31,666 bases of DNA. Origin: Azolla pinnata (lineage: Eukaryota; Streptophyta; Polypodiopsida; Salviniales; Salviniaceae). The position numbers and the translations under genes were made by a program. Below the pieces are notes generated by a model. That model was not told where the DNA came from. It saw only the letters and a program-made list of their open reading frames with translations, and did no database searches. This document shows positions 9,413 through 20,941 of this stretch, piece by piece; the stretch's first letter is position 1; the number at the start of each line of letters is the position of its first letter. The DNA lies in assembly GCA_037176905.1 (NCBI GenBank), contig JBBBWG010003292.1:1-31666 (forward strand), in the 5' to 3' direction.

Positions 9413-11919
9413 TCACGATGAAGGGATGACGAGAGGAGCTGGAGGCACCGGCAGAGACGAGTGGCGCCATTGCCACTGATTCTCTTTGAGTTCAAAGTGT
9501 TGGGGCATCCACGACAGGTGCGATTTATTCCTCAGCCTTCTTTGCTCTCTATGCTTGACCTCGATCTCGTTCTTCGCTTGCCGTGCGAGCTCCCAGTCCT
9601 TCTTCAGCATCCCCTCCATGACATGCCTCCACACCATCAAGGATTCAGTGCTTGCCACTTCCTAGACACGTAGGGGTTTCGAAAGCTCATCAGTGCGCAT
9701 GTGCCCCTTATCAACCTCTGTTCGCAATCGAATAGAACCTTCTGGAACTTTCTAGGGTTTACATTTTCCGTTGCGCGTTTAAGTTAAGAAGAAAGCTGTT
9801 AACACTTAATACAACACACCTTTACATCTCTGACGATCGGCGCCTTCAGTTTGGTCAGAGAGTTGAGGGCGTCGAATAAAACGGTCGTCTTCTTTGTTTT
9901 CACATCCTTGAGCGAAACCACTCTGGAGAGATAAGAAATTAGAACCCAATCCATAGCATTAGAGATCCAAAGGCTAACTTGAATGGTTTAAAGGGTAGGA
10001 TAAAGCGGGGAAAGCAGCTCTGTCGCTGACATTTATGTGCATCATCTATATCTGTACGCCGGAGATGCCCGAATATGCTCAGTACAAATGTTGTTTTCAG
10101 GTTTTTCGAGACCACATACTTGTTCCAATGCCCATGCAACTCGAAGAGCAGTCTGTCTGTCGCCTTGTCCCAGATCTCGCCGCTCACTTGGCCTAAGCTG
10201 CCCCGCAAGCCCAGGAATGGCTTCGGCTTGAAGTTGAGAGTGGCTTCATACCCAGACGCGTCACACTTAACGGTGGTAGATCCAACCCATTCGTTGCCGG
10301 GTGCAGGGAAGAGCCGAATAGAGAGCCTGGGGGTCGTCATCTCGTAGCTCTCCTCGTGTGAATCAAGCCAAAGGGTTCTCTTTCCATGGATTGCCACCTC
10401 TACCTTGTTCCCTGGAGAACCAACCAATCCATGTCCGATCGTTTGCCCTTACACAAGAATTGTCCCGAGGAAACCAAACCCTAAAAGCCCCCAAAGAAGC
10501 TGACTTACCGTAGAACCGTGGGCAGGCATTGTGCGACCACTGCAACCGGAGGTTATCGACTTGATCGCTAGCATATAGGGCAGTTACAGGTGGATGGTGA
10601 GAGACCTGCAATGTCACGAGTAGACGTCGATGGCATGTATGTGGGTAGAAGCATGGAAATGCGAACAATAAATTGTGTTCAAGACATGTTTGGTTCCAAC
10701 TAGCTAAATATTAGAATAAAATTTTCGTCCTCTACAAAGAGATCACTAATCACTATTCATTTATCTTCATATCTAACTTCCTTAACTCTCCTTCCTTCCT
10801 GTTTGGGAATCGCATGGTAACGAGAAAGTTGATATTTGTTGAATGCCTGTCAAACTACAGCATAGCCATATCACCTGTTCTAGCAAGACGTTAAGATTCC
10901 CAGCCGAGACGTGATGGGTTTCTCCGAGGACAGGGTTGAATGGTGCCTGCCCGAAAGGACCAAGCCGGGTGGTGGAGATGTGCCACGCCACAACGCTCAT
11001 GAACCTCTGCAACGGGGTGCTCCCTCTGGCGCACTCGCGCAGCAGCTCGTTGCGGCAGCAGTACACGCTCTCACCGTACATCTGCAGCTGCGACTTGGGC
11101 ATGTTGAGCTGCACCGGAACCTGCATCAAACAACAGGCGCCCAATAGTACCAGTTGTTGCTATGGTGTGAACCCCAAGACCTTGTCACTTTAAGGCACAC
11201 AGAAAAAAAAGGCCGCTCTGAACTATCATACCGGGGTTCTAGCATGGACTATTCATGACTATCCCGCGTGTGGGACTCTGAATATGAGACGGCACTCGGA
11301 TGCCATTCTAGCAAAGCTAGCTGGCTGGTAATGGCTCTTGATCCATACGTGTATGTTTTGACAAAAGCCGAAGAAGATTCGGAGAAAATAGATGCAGGTA
11401 TGAATCCGCGTAACAGACCTGGAATCTTGTGAGGTCGGAGCCGGGCTTGAAGCTCTTGAGGAGATCGAACACTCTGCTCAGCACACCCGTTCTGGAGGCG
11501 GCTCCAGGATCCGCCGGATTCTTCATGGTGCTAGCACTAGCTTTGTCGGCATCTCGATGGCATCGAGGATGAGTAGAGCTATTATCTGTCAGATCGATAC
11601 AACTAAAACTAGCGGACGATTCGTCCCCCACCAGCGGAAGCGGCGGCATCAGATACAACACAGTTGCCTCATGATCGATGCTGCCAATTCGCTTCTTCCC
11701 TTCTTCCTCGTCACCGCCATTATACTCCGCCTCCTCCTCCTCATCAGATTCATCACCATGGTCTTGTTCTTCTTCGAATTGGTCAAGCTCCAATTCTAGC
11801 ACTTCGTTGCCATCCTCATCGCCACCCCCGTTGAAATGGCGGCACCTTCCGACGTAATTAGCTTCTTCTCTAGCTCCACGGAGCAAATCATTCCTATGCC
11901 ACATCACCTCAATACCCAT
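9413..11919 (-). CDS. Oxysterol-binding-protein-related protein, short ORP3-type, six exons
   Basis: Exons on the minus strand: 11919-11419, 11120-10875, 10605-10509, 10411-10120, 9922-9820 and 9661-9413. All introns have GT-AG ends and the frame is kept throughout, giving 495 aa with the stop at 9413-9415. Residues 1-145 are an acidic extension (EEEEAEYNGGDEEEGKK). The OSBP lipid-binding domain starts with PGSDLTRFQVPVQLNMPKSQ (159 on), includes LGETHHVS (232-239), and has the family fingerprint EQVSHHPP (248-255) formed exactly across the exon 2/3 junction. The end (LKKDWELARQAKNEIE, then PPAPLVIP) is typical of the family. There is no PH domain, so it belongs to the short plant ORPs, which bind sterols or phosphoinositides and act at membrane contact sites. 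The unusual Tyr/Val reading after exon 4 is noted in the findings. Exon edges are inferred by eye. Confidence 0.9.
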
Positions 11920-11958
11920 GATGATTCTCCGCCCTCTCTTTCGGCTAACTTAACACAA

Positions 11959-11999
11959 TTCTTCTTCTTCTTCTTCTTCTTCTTCTTCTTCTTCTTCCA
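11959..11999 (-). repeat. (GAA)n tract in the ORP 5' leader
   Basis: About thirteen CTT/TTC triplets on the plus strand read as GAA on the ORP sense strand. They lie about 40 bases upstream of the ATG at 11919, so they probably fall in the 5' UTR. Confidence 0.85.
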
Positions 12000-14784
12000 C
12001 CGCTAGCTTAATATGCTGCCGCCACCATTGGCGCCGCTTCTACCGATTGCGGTGATGGAGATGGTGATGGTGGGTATGATGATGATGGAAGAATGTGCTC
12101 AATCTCATGACACTATCCTAGATCCTTGCTTCTTTTATAAGGGCTCCCCGAAAGTCTTACTTACTTTACCATCTGGTCCAATGATCACATTATCTCAAAT
12201 ATTTTTGATCATAGCTAATATTGGAGAAGACATTGGGCCACCACCACCACCACCACCTTTCACACTAGTTCTCTTTTTTTGTTTTTTGTTTTCTTCTTTC
12301 TTTGAACCTTTCTCATCCATATCCTAGCACCTACTTGTGATATTCCTTTGTTTCTTGTGCCCATGCCTGACTAACCTTTTTTCTGCCTTTTTTCTTGTAG
12401 AACTTCCAAACTACTCAACACATCTTATTCACATCATTTGCCCCATAAACCAACTCTGGTTGACAAAACAGACCGAATTCCTTCATTCCTTCCGCCCATC
12501 CACCGATCATTATTCATATCGCCGCGTAAAAACGGAATATATCATGATCTTATATAACTACAATCGTATACATCGGATCCAACAGTATATTTCTAAGTCC
12601 TTCCCACCACAATCAGTTGATCTCTCCAAATGGTGGTCCCTCTCTTCTTTTGGCCATCGATCCTGACTAGTCTTTCGCACGCTAACTTGAGAGCAAAGGA
12701 AAACGAAGAAACAACGGCCATATTTGGCGACAAGCTAAGTCAACATTGCCTCGATATAGGGTTCACCATCTCTCGACGTGTCCATCTCTCGTGCAAAAAA
12801 CATCCACCGACGATCGTCGACCTAGAAATCTTCAGCGGAGAAATGGATCTTGCCCAATATGCATAATTAGCTGATCGATGCCTAGAATTAGCGCAGCTGC
12901 TGTTCAACATCTTAACAATAAACGAGCTATGTTTAGCACCTGTCAGATTCGATGCAAATCAGTCATGGGATCATTGAGCCAAATGGGTACTTATAATAAA
13001 CGTTCAAAACCATCAATTCACTAACCACACGAATGAAGAATAATGTGCCACTAGTAGCATCGAATTGTTATCGGCATTGCGACAGCTGGATCGATTTGGG
13101 CCATGCAAATGCATGCCGAATAGTAGTATGCGCCCATCTTGAGAATAAAGCTCAGCATAAGCCTGTTGCATAATTAAATCCGATACGATCTATCCAAATT
13201 ACCTTGGTGTGTTGAAAAAAAATCCGGATTCCGATGGTCTTTCTTTGGCGAAGAAACACCGGGAATCATCATCGGCGGTGGTGGAAACTTTAGAAATGAG
13301 TAGGGCTTTGAACTGGTGGAGATCGATACATGAGGCTATAAGAATCCATCTTTTCTATAGCTTTTCTTTTACAAGTACGCATCGGTCGATCGATCAATAA
13401 TGGCGGCCATGGTTAGAACCCTCCACTACTACTTCATGTGGCTCATTTCAAACCCCGGTTTACGTACACATCACGGATGCTAGTCACTTTGTGCGATGCG
13501 GATAGAAAGGTGAATGATAAACCATAATATTGGACTCCCTTCACTAATTCACTTATTCATTTTGGGTTTAAGGTAGGATCATGCCTCCCTGATCAGGTTC
13601 CTGGCTCATGTTCTTGTCTTATCGAATATAGTTAGTCGGCTGGCTCTTGACAGTCTCAATAACATTCTAATGCTTCTAATTATCCGGACTCTAACGTAGG
13701 TATAATGTCACTTGTGACCTCACCCCCTACCCTAACAAGAAAATGCTTTTGTCGGTAATATCAGCAACTAATCTGACCGAATTCGTCGATACTATCAATA
13801 CATTCAAATTGATTAGATAATGCATTGATACTATCACTGAGGATATTGTCTATAATTTGACGATATTGTGCAGTGGCGGCCCATCACATTATCGAATACT
13901 AGAGTTACAAAATACAAGTGAAGCTGATCTAGTTGTCAGCAACAATGAATATCGCCCAAGGTAATTCATGGTATGCCAGCTGATTTTGTCAAAGCTGTTT
14001 AAAGGCTTTGCAATTCTTTCGCTTGACTTTGAGAAGACGTATGAGTCAAGACCTGCATACGGACAGGGGTTTCAACTTGGAGTTGATAATGTTGAGAATG
14101 GGGTTTCAAGAAGGATGGGTAAATTTTGGTGTAGCAACCCTATATACAAATGCATTTAGCCATGTTTTAATGGCAGGAGGTATAAACTTACCTTTTTTCT
14201 TTTTCTTTTTTTTATAAAACAAGATTCTACTGTCAGTGTAAAAAATGTCTTTTTGCTACAAGTTTACAAAATAAACAAAAAACCTCATATTTTCAAGCTT
14301 TTTAAATAACAAATCTCTTTTAACACCGCACACTTTACTCCTAGAAGTATCTAATGTGAGCCGGAAACATCCAATACCTTTTTTCCCAAGATTGTCCACT
14401 TTGTACCATTTTTGTTATTGTTTCTTGATAAAGCCTTGTGTTGAGATAGCGGCTAGACACATTTGTCAATGACAAGTTTGGTTTGGAAACAAGGGGAATT
14501 ATGATAAAAGATATGATCATCTCCATCCAAGAAAGATCGAAGGAGATTCCAAGATTAATGACTTCATTCGTCGGCAAAAAACATGCTCGATTCAAAAGAA
14601 CTTGTAGTAGTACTCCAATCAAGTTTTTTTGTCTTTATACTTCTCATGTAGTTGGAAAGTTGGATAATTAAATGAACACTCGGTTACATGTGTGATAACT
14701 AGTTTTGGTCTCTTTCATTAAATAACACATGATTGAGAATGAGTTTTAATGAACTCAACTTCTTCTAATATATATCAAGGTACA
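12000..14784. other. Spacer, ORP upstream region
   Basis: This contains the presumed ORP promoter and then unassigned DNA. A (CCA)n tract lies at about 12239-12257. ORFs at 12013-12327, 12337-12666 and 13209-13400 are low-complexity or have no recognisable domain. I see no transposon ends or RNA genes. Confidence 0.5.
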
Positions 14785-15080
14785 TGTTATGAAATAGATT
14801 GATTACAGAATTTGATGAAGTAAAATCAAAGCAAGATTAAAGAGAGATTAAATATTAATCAAGACCACTAATTAGCATATCAATAGTCTCAAGATAGAGC
14901 GCATAGAGTAGGCTCTTGTGTAGAGTCTAAAGTGATCAAGATACATGGGTATATAATCCGCTAGATAGATTATGGGATGTATACGTGCTATTTACATAAT
15001 TGCTTGTTGATATGTATAGCATGGCATCTAGTCATGCATTAGTTTCTACTATGACTCATTACATGCATGAGTTCATAACA
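14785..15080 (-). repeat. 3' LTR of the copia element
   Basis: This is a 296-bp terminal repeat, TGTTATGAA to TTCATAACA. It abuts the polypurine tract at 15081, which marks it as the 3' LTR of a minus-strand element. It lacks an insertion of about 20 bases found near 19595 in the partner LTR. Confidence 0.93.
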
Positions 15081-15091
15081 CTCCCCCTCAT
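15081..15091 (-). other. Polypurine tract of the copia element
   Basis: On the minus strand, ATGAGGGGGAG lies directly against the 3' LTR. It confirms the orientation. Confidence 0.85.
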
Positions 15092-15099
15092 CCCATCAA

Positions 15100-15700
15100 C
15101 ATTGTTTTAGTTCATCAGCTCTGATAATCTTCGAAGTTCAAGAGAAAAATTGTTCATCCAATGTTTTGATGTAGGTAAACTTTTTGTAAAAATATTTGCC
15201 AAGTTCTTGCTTGACACACACACAATAGATTGAATGCTGTTACAATTATCATTGAGCTCATGAGTAAAAAAAAACTTGGAAGAAATATGTTTGATTTGAT
15301 CGCTTTTAATGAAGCTGTTCTTGAACTAATTAATGCAAGCATAATTATCTTCATATATTATAGTTGGTAATGAGGGGCCAATAAAACCGCAAGAACTTTT
15401 AGTATGCCCAATTAGACATTATAACCATAGGCATTCTCGGCTTTCTTCATGTAATGTCAGGATTTCAACATGGTTTGAAGATGTTGCAACCAATGTTTGT
15501 TTTGTCGATTGCCACGAGATTGTTGTGCCACCAACAAGGAAAACATAACCTATTTGTGATCTGCCAATCTGAGGGTCAAATAAAAACCCAACATTAGAAT
15601 AACCAACTAATTGATTGTGCATAGAACCACTAGTAAAGAAAACACCCATATCTTCAATGCCTCGTAAATATTGGTAAATCTGCTTAATTCCAATCTAGTC
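15100..15700 (-). pseudogene. copia RNase H, degenerate
   Basis: The minus-strand frame 15419-15649 contains GYSNVGFLFDPQIGRSQIGY, then TTISWQSTKQTLVATSSNHVE and EESRECLWL. These are the characteristic RNase H core motifs of plant copia elements. The expected SDAG/YSDAGY is changed to YSNVGF, so the first catalytic Asp is lost. The remainder toward the LTR (15100-15400) is out of frame and only faintly recognisable. Confidence 0.85.
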
Positions 15701-16679
15701 GTTTGGTAGGATCGTGACTATACTGAGCCAGTAGATTGATAGCGAACAAAATGTTTGGACGCGTCCAATTAGCCAAGTATAATTGCACCAATAGCAGCCA
15801 TGTAAGGATATTATGCTCCTAATGTTGGCTCGTTAGAAGATCTTGGCCGAAATGGGACACGAGAAAGGTCTAGAGAGCGCACTACTATAGGAGTTCTAAT
15901 AGAATGAGCTCAATCCATAGGAAACTATTTTAATATTTTATGGATATAAGAGCTCAAATGAAGAACTCCATTAGTAGGTGCACGATCTGAAGACCCAAGC
16001 AGAATGTAGTTAAACCACGGTCTTTCATTTCAAATTGGCAGCTAAGCATAACAACAACATCTTCAATAGAATTAGATTGGGTGTTGCCTCGTTCCTCAAT
16101 CAGATGTTAAAATAATATTGAGATCATTAACATAAATAGCGATGATGACAAATTCTTTGAGATGATACTTGATAAATATGCAAGGACAAATATCATTATT
16201 CTTAAATCTATGACAAATAATATATTGAGAGAGTTGTTGATACCACATACGATCGACTTGTTTAAGTATATAAAGTGACTTACATAACTTGATTGATAGA
16301 TTAATGTGAAATTTTCCAAGCTGAATAGAGTTGCAAAACCCTTCAGGTATCTTCATGTGTATATCTTTATCCAAGTCACCATAAAAATAAACTTTGGCCA
16401 CATCCATGAGACGCATATGCAAACTTTGTTGAACACTAAAGTAAAATAACCAATAAAAACTTGTTGCATCCATAACTGAAGAATATGTGTTAATATAATC
16501 AATACCAAATCATTGCGGGAAACCTTTTGCAACAAACCTTACCTTGTAATGAATAACTTCTCTGTTATCATTACTCTTCCTCACGAAAACCCAACGATAG
16601 GCAACATATGTGTGACCAATGGGAGTCTCTTAATTTCACAAAAACTCTTTGTTTGAGAAGACTATTTGTTTAGCCCAAC
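15701..16679 (-). pseudogene. copia reverse transcriptase, degenerate
   Basis: Frame 16096-16473 (minus) shows VYFYGDLDKDIHMKIPEGF, KLCKSLYILKQVDRMWYQQL and FVIIAIYVNDLNIIL. These match the copia RT palm and the region around its active site. The active-site YVDD reads YVND here, so one catalytic Asp is missing. Upstream parts (to 16679) and downstream parts (to 15701) are broken by stops. Confidence 0.9.
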
Positions 16680-17136
16680 CTAAATAGCTTCTTTCCACTT
16701 ATTCCAAAAAAGAGATGTTTTTGGTTCGTAAATAGTTTGAGGATCTAATTCATTCACGAAAGCTGCTACGATATAGGAAATGAAGATATCATTAATCACT
16801 TGTGTTATTAGCTTAGAATTAATATAATTAGTAATCAGAGACTCTTCACTAATTGTCCTATTTGATGTTTTAAGAACTTCAATATTAGCCTCAATTGTTG
16901 GTTTTTGCTTTCTTAGTTGTTTATCTTTTGCTCCAATAGGCCGTTCATGCTTCCTTTGAAATTCTATGACATGTGCCAATGAATTGCCAATCAAAATCCG
17001 AGCAGACACATTCATAGCAGGATTAATGTTAGAGACTTTTATATTGAAAGTGTCTACAAAAGCATCCGGTGCATTATTATCAATGCTTTGTAAAAGTAGT
17101 TTCCATTGAACTTCTTTCTCCTCCTTGCCAATTAAC
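16680..17136 (-). pseudogene. copia Pol linker between integrase and RT
   Basis: The frame contains NVSARILIGNSLAHVIEFQR, then RPIGAKDKQLRKQK and ends FWNKWKEAI. This is the connector seen between integrase and RT in a common plant copia lineage (the GRP-GAKDK and W-KWKEAI motifs). It is fairly long and open, but the flanking frames are broken. Confidence 0.8.
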
Positions 17137-18007
17137 TTACTTCGTAAAAGTAATTTCCATTTGATCATGAAAGTTTGAACTTCTTTCTCCTCGTAAATGA
17201 GAAACGGAGGGTGAAAAACTTATCATGAGTTGATGAGGAGAGTAAACATGATATGATGATGGCCGTAATCGGAGGAGTTGTGCTGCATGTCCCCATGTTG
17301 AATTAGGCAAATTGGACTCGAGAAGAATTGGCCGCACAATTACTTAGATTTGTTTAATCAAAGATTCAGCCATACCATTTTGAGTGTGAACATGAGTTAA
17401 AATTTCAAGATCAATACCGATAGCTTCGCAATAGCAAAGAAAGGTTGTTAACGTAAACTTGGCAACATTGTCCATCTAGATCAACTAAATTGGAAAATTG
17501 GGAAATTGAGCACGCAACTTGATAATAAGGGTGAGGAGTTTGAGGCAATGCCATGTTGCAAGTAGAAAGAAGTGTGACATGAGAAAAACGCGATAAAACA
17601 TCTTTGACTCCCATGAAGTAATAAAATGGTCCAGAAGGAGGGTGTATTGCTCCATGAATATCGTCATGTATGTGCTCCAAAAATTTTGGTGACTCATAGG
17701 GTTCCTTGTGCAAAGAAGAACGAATCACCAACTTTCCTTGTGCACATGGAGCACAAAAACGAGATTTAACTTGATTCAAGTGTTCCAACTTCAAAGGTAG
17801 ATCTTGAACATTATTACTAAGATTGCTTAGTTGACCAGACCAAAGATCAATTATATCAGTATTAACCTTTGAGGAAATATTGGAGTAGTAGGCAAATGAA
17901 GTCATGTGAATCTTTAGGGCTTTGAATTTGAAACAATACAGTTGATTTGGTAAGACTTTAAACTCATCAATAACTTTAGTAGTTATTAGAGTCAATATGC
18001 TTAACAA
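17137..18007 (-). pseudogene. copia integrase, degenerate
   Basis: The frame 17411-18007 shows FCAPCAQGKLVIRS (zinc-binding Cys pair), then HDDIHGAIHPPSGPFYYFMG around the first catalytic Asp. A shifted frame carries LKLLTLIIKLRAQFPNFPI, and the original frame resumes with LVDLDGQ, where the usual NAGEF is lost. The C-terminal piece 17137-17337 (SNLPNSTWGHAAQLLRLRPS) is separated by stops. Frameshifts lie near 17560 and 17490. Confidence 0.88.
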
Positions 18008-18022
18008 CTCGCATAGTCTCTT

Positions 18023-18511
18023 TTACATCTTTTTCCCATGTCGTACGTGGTATCCATTGCATCGCACATCTGCACATGCAAGCATATTTCCTAATGAGGT
18101 AGGTGCATCTATAGTATCATGCATTTCCAAGTCATTGCCACTTGGAAGTTGGATAGTGGCATGGCCTCTTCCTTGTCTGATACAAGAACCAGCTATAGTC
18201 TTGATGTCAGAAGGGGTTTGATCTTTAATATGATGAAAGAATTCCTTATGACATAGAATAGTATGGGTTGATGCGCAATGAATAAGACAAAGAAAACGAC
18301 TTGTATGCAAATCGATCATATGGGCCTCAATCATGTTGGCTTCGGGCTCGAATTCCAAAGGTTGATCCATAAAGCTATATTCCAAGATTGGAATTGACAG
18401 TGACATTGTTGATGTTGTTGCTACCATATTAGCCACCAGTTTTCGATCGTGACCTTGTTTGAAGTTCAGTAAGTATTCGTCCAGTGCCCTCATAGACCAC
18501 ATCAAAGACAT
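18023..18511 (-). pseudogene. copia protease region, degenerate
   Basis: The frame contains CLIHCASTHTILCHKEFFHH and GRGHATIQLPSG, matching the copia aspartic protease segment. The catalytic Asp of the D-C-A-S/T motif is replaced by His, so the protease would be inactive. Confidence 0.85.
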
Positions 18512-18537
18512 GAAGTTGATGAAGGCTTATTTTGACT

Positions 18538-19310
18538 TCACTTTGATTGATGATGTGTTAGCTTGGCTTGATTGCTTGTGGGACATTGATTCCTTTGTTG
18601 ATTTCCTCTTGCTCTTCCTCTTCCTTTTCCTCGACTCTGTGCATATGCGTGTTGATGACGATGTTGTTGTCTAGAATAATTACTCTCAACATGTATCAAA
18701 TCCTTGAATTGTAGAGGGGTCACAAGTTGACTAGCTGGATGAAGTTTGTCGTTCTTTAGAACTTGATGGTGTTGCTCAGTGATAAGAAGTGCAATTAAAA
18801 GTTTAGCATATGTTTTAAAACCATGATTACGATATTGCTCGAAAAGTTTAAAATTTGAGGGATGAAAAGTAGCTAACATTTTGTTGATTAGATCCGCTTC
18901 TTGAACAAGTGTTGTCTTGACAACAAAATTTCACAATACCAAATAGCGAGGAATTATAGTCAACAATTGTCTTGAAAATTTTGAAATCAAAGTTGATGCC
19001 AAGTGTTGGGGCCAAGACCGGTTCATCGATGATCAAAGCGAGCTTTGAGTTGCTTCTAGAGAGTTGATAGATTCTTGATGGAGAAGTATTGATTTTGAAG
19101 GCTTAGATCAAGGTTATGAAGGATGAAGATAAATGCCTCCTCTCCCTTCTTCCTAGCATTTGAGTTCTCAATATCATTAAAACCGTCACTTACCGTATGA
19201 AAGAGATCTTTCGTCGTGAGATGAGGAACCATCCAAGTAATATAATTGCACCCATCGAACACAAGCAATAGGAATAAGCATTTATTTATTTGTGGAGGTT
19301 GAGACTAATA
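18538..19310 (-). pseudogene. copia gag, degenerate
   Basis: Three broken frames cover gag. 19056-19268 has MLVFDGCNYITWMVPHLTTK (the gag N-terminal NY-W motif) and FILHNLDLSLQNQYFSIKNL. 18848-19036 and 18538-18879 follow, ending in an Arg/Gly/Gln-rich basic tail (RGKGRGRARGNQQRN) before the protease. No intact zinc knuckle is visible. Confidence 0.8.
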
Positions 19311-19354
19311 TGGTAGATTTGTATAAGAGAGTAATTAATTGCTATGGTAGTGGC

Positions 19355-19371
19355 TAATCGTGCTGATAACT
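19355..19371 (-). other. Primer binding site of the copia element
   Basis: On the minus strand the bases directly after the 5' LTR read AGTTATCAGCACGATTA. The TTATCAGCACG core resembles the initiator-Met-tRNA-type PBS (TGGTATCAGAGC) but is not a perfect match. Confidence 0.55.
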
Positions 19372-19679
19372 TGTTATGAAATAGACTGATTATAGATCAT
19401 GAAGCAAAATCAAAGCAAGATCAAAGAGAGATTAGATATTAATCAAGACCACTAATTAGTATCAATATAATATCAAGGTAGAGCTAAGGTCTTGTGTGGA
19501 GTCCAAAGTGATAAAGAAAGATATACGAGTGTATAACCCACCAAATAGATGATGGGATGCATATATGCTATTTACATAATAGCTTGTTAACTGATACTTA
19601 AGTCTAAGATATGTATAGCATGACATCTAGTCATGCATTAGTTTCTACTATGACTCATTACGTACATGAGTTCATAATA
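19372..19679 (-). repeat. 5' LTR of the copia element
   Basis: This is a 308-bp terminal repeat homologous to 14785-15080 in the same orientation. It ends ATA instead of ACA and is followed by the target-site copy GTACA. Confidence 0.93.
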
Positions 19680-19684
19680 GTACA

Positions 19685-20646
19685 ATATTTTTTATCATTT
19701 TTATCAAATAGCAAACAGTCTTGTTCATCAATGCAAATTCTTCTTGCCTTCGTATTGCCAATCCCAGATTAAGATTCATTCATTAGTGCTTATTGGAAAA
19801 AAAAAAGAATAAGATCAAGAGAAAACATGGGAACTAAGAATTCATGACCCAGCTAAGGAAGAATAGAGTTGAGAAGATTAGAAACTAAGAATCAATAGAA
19901 AATACCAGAACAAAGATATCATATCAACATGAACATGGAAAAAAAACAAGACAATATCCACCACTGTACCTATTTTCTTCTTTTTTCCTCTTTTATCCCT
20001 TCTCTCCTCTTAACTCTTCTCTCCACCCTAATTTTCTACTCCCTCAGCTCTTCTTATATATAGCCTTTTGAGGACCTTAATTATTATTTTTTCTAATACA
20101 ACGTTGCTGTTTTTTTATCATATATCTTGGCTTCTTTCTGATACAATGTTATTGTTTTTATCATATCTCTCGGTTTAGAATCCAGATCTAGATCAGTAAA
20201 ATACACGAGAAAGTTAACCTCTTTAGTTTTGTATCACATATTTAGCAGAGTGATGATAAGCCCAAGATGTGTTTTGTGCATATATAATTGTGACAAATCA
20301 AACAAATCATCTGAAATAAAATTCACTATTTTGACTATCACCCATTGTACTGATTTACGAGTAGCCATGCTTTCCAAGTTCCACAGTTGAGAACCTACAT
20401 ACGTACCAATCCCATATAAAGCTTCAAAGAAGGCTAAAATGCACAGAACAGATCAAAAACTTCAGCTTTCTTGTATTAAAATGCGGAGTTTTTTATACAA
20501 AAGCTTTTTTGAACTGCCCTAGTGTCTGTTTCTTGTCAATCCCATAATAATATATGGATAGATGACATTACCATGCTGCATGCTCCATGGATTGCTGAGC
20601 AAGAACTGTACAAATTTCAAAGCAAAAGACAGGATCTACAGAATAT
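19685..20646. other. AT-rich spacer
   Basis: I see no gene. A pyrimidine-rich stretch lies at about 19970-20060. Confidence 0.5.
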
Positions 20647-20710
20647 GGTGGCCTAGTTGGTTGGGCCCTGTCCTTGTGAGGCAGAAGTCAGGGATTACGA
20701 TCCCCACCCC
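20647..20710 (+). mobile_element. tRNA-derived SINE head (possibly Au-like)
   Basis: GGTGGCCTAGTTGG is a good A box. The stretch CTTGTGAGGCAGAAGTC lies in the anticodon-arm position, and GGATTACGATCCC is a B box with one extra base. The 5' and 3' ends (GGTGG and CCACCCC) could pair as in a degraded acceptor stem. The layout is that of a plant tRNA-derived SINE. A target-site duplication and tail were not found. Confidence 0.55.
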
Positions 20711-20884
20711 CTTAGCTTTAGCTGCTCAAAATAGCAACCAAACCCTTGATTTCCCAAATTAGGCCAAAAAAAGTGTTGTTTGTGTCACAAGAATTACAGA
20801 AAAAATGATACATGGAACAATATTTAGTCCATAGAATAACGGAAGTACAAAATAACAACCAGCTCAGGTTAAAAATGGACTGAG
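20711..20884. other. Short spacer, probably the 3' UTR of the HAP8-like gene
   Basis: AT-rich sequence downstream of the minus-strand stop at 20942, with no further signal. Confidence 0.4.
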
Positions 20885-20941
20885 TGGGAATTCGAACCCG
20901 AATTTCTTTTGATGCCTCCGAAAAATTCCAAAGGTGCTGGT
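20885..20941 (-). mobile_element. tRNA-like fragment with a perfect B box
   Basis: On the minus strand GGGTTCGAATTCCC is a textbook RNA polymerase III B box, preceded by CCAGCACCTTTGG and GGAGGCATC, which look like degraded tRNA arms. It begins immediately after the stop codon of the HAP8-like gene. Its left boundary is unclear and it may reach into the last exon. Confidence 0.45.

Larger units (their letters stand above)
14785..19679 (-). mobile_element. Complete but inactive Ty1/copia retrotransposon (4895 bp)
   Basis: Both LTRs, a PBS, a PPT and a target-site duplication are present. The 5-bp direct repeat GTACA flanks the element at 14780-14784 and 19680-19684. The LTRs start TGTTATGAA and end TTCATAACA (3' LTR) or TTCATAATA (5' LTR), so the termini are 9-bp inverted repeats. 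Reading on the minus strand, the order is gag, protease, integrase, RT, RNase H, which is the copia order. All coding parts are broken by stops and frameshifts, and the LTRs differ by many substitutions and an indel. The insertion is therefore old. Confidence 0.95.

Noticed and set aside
12013-12327. 104-codon plus-strand ORF upstream of the ORP gene
   Set aside because: Met, Pro and Phe runs from simple repeats; no domain or splice context.
20647-20710. Functional tRNA gene
   Set aside because: Extra base in the B box and imperfect stems; a SINE head fits better.
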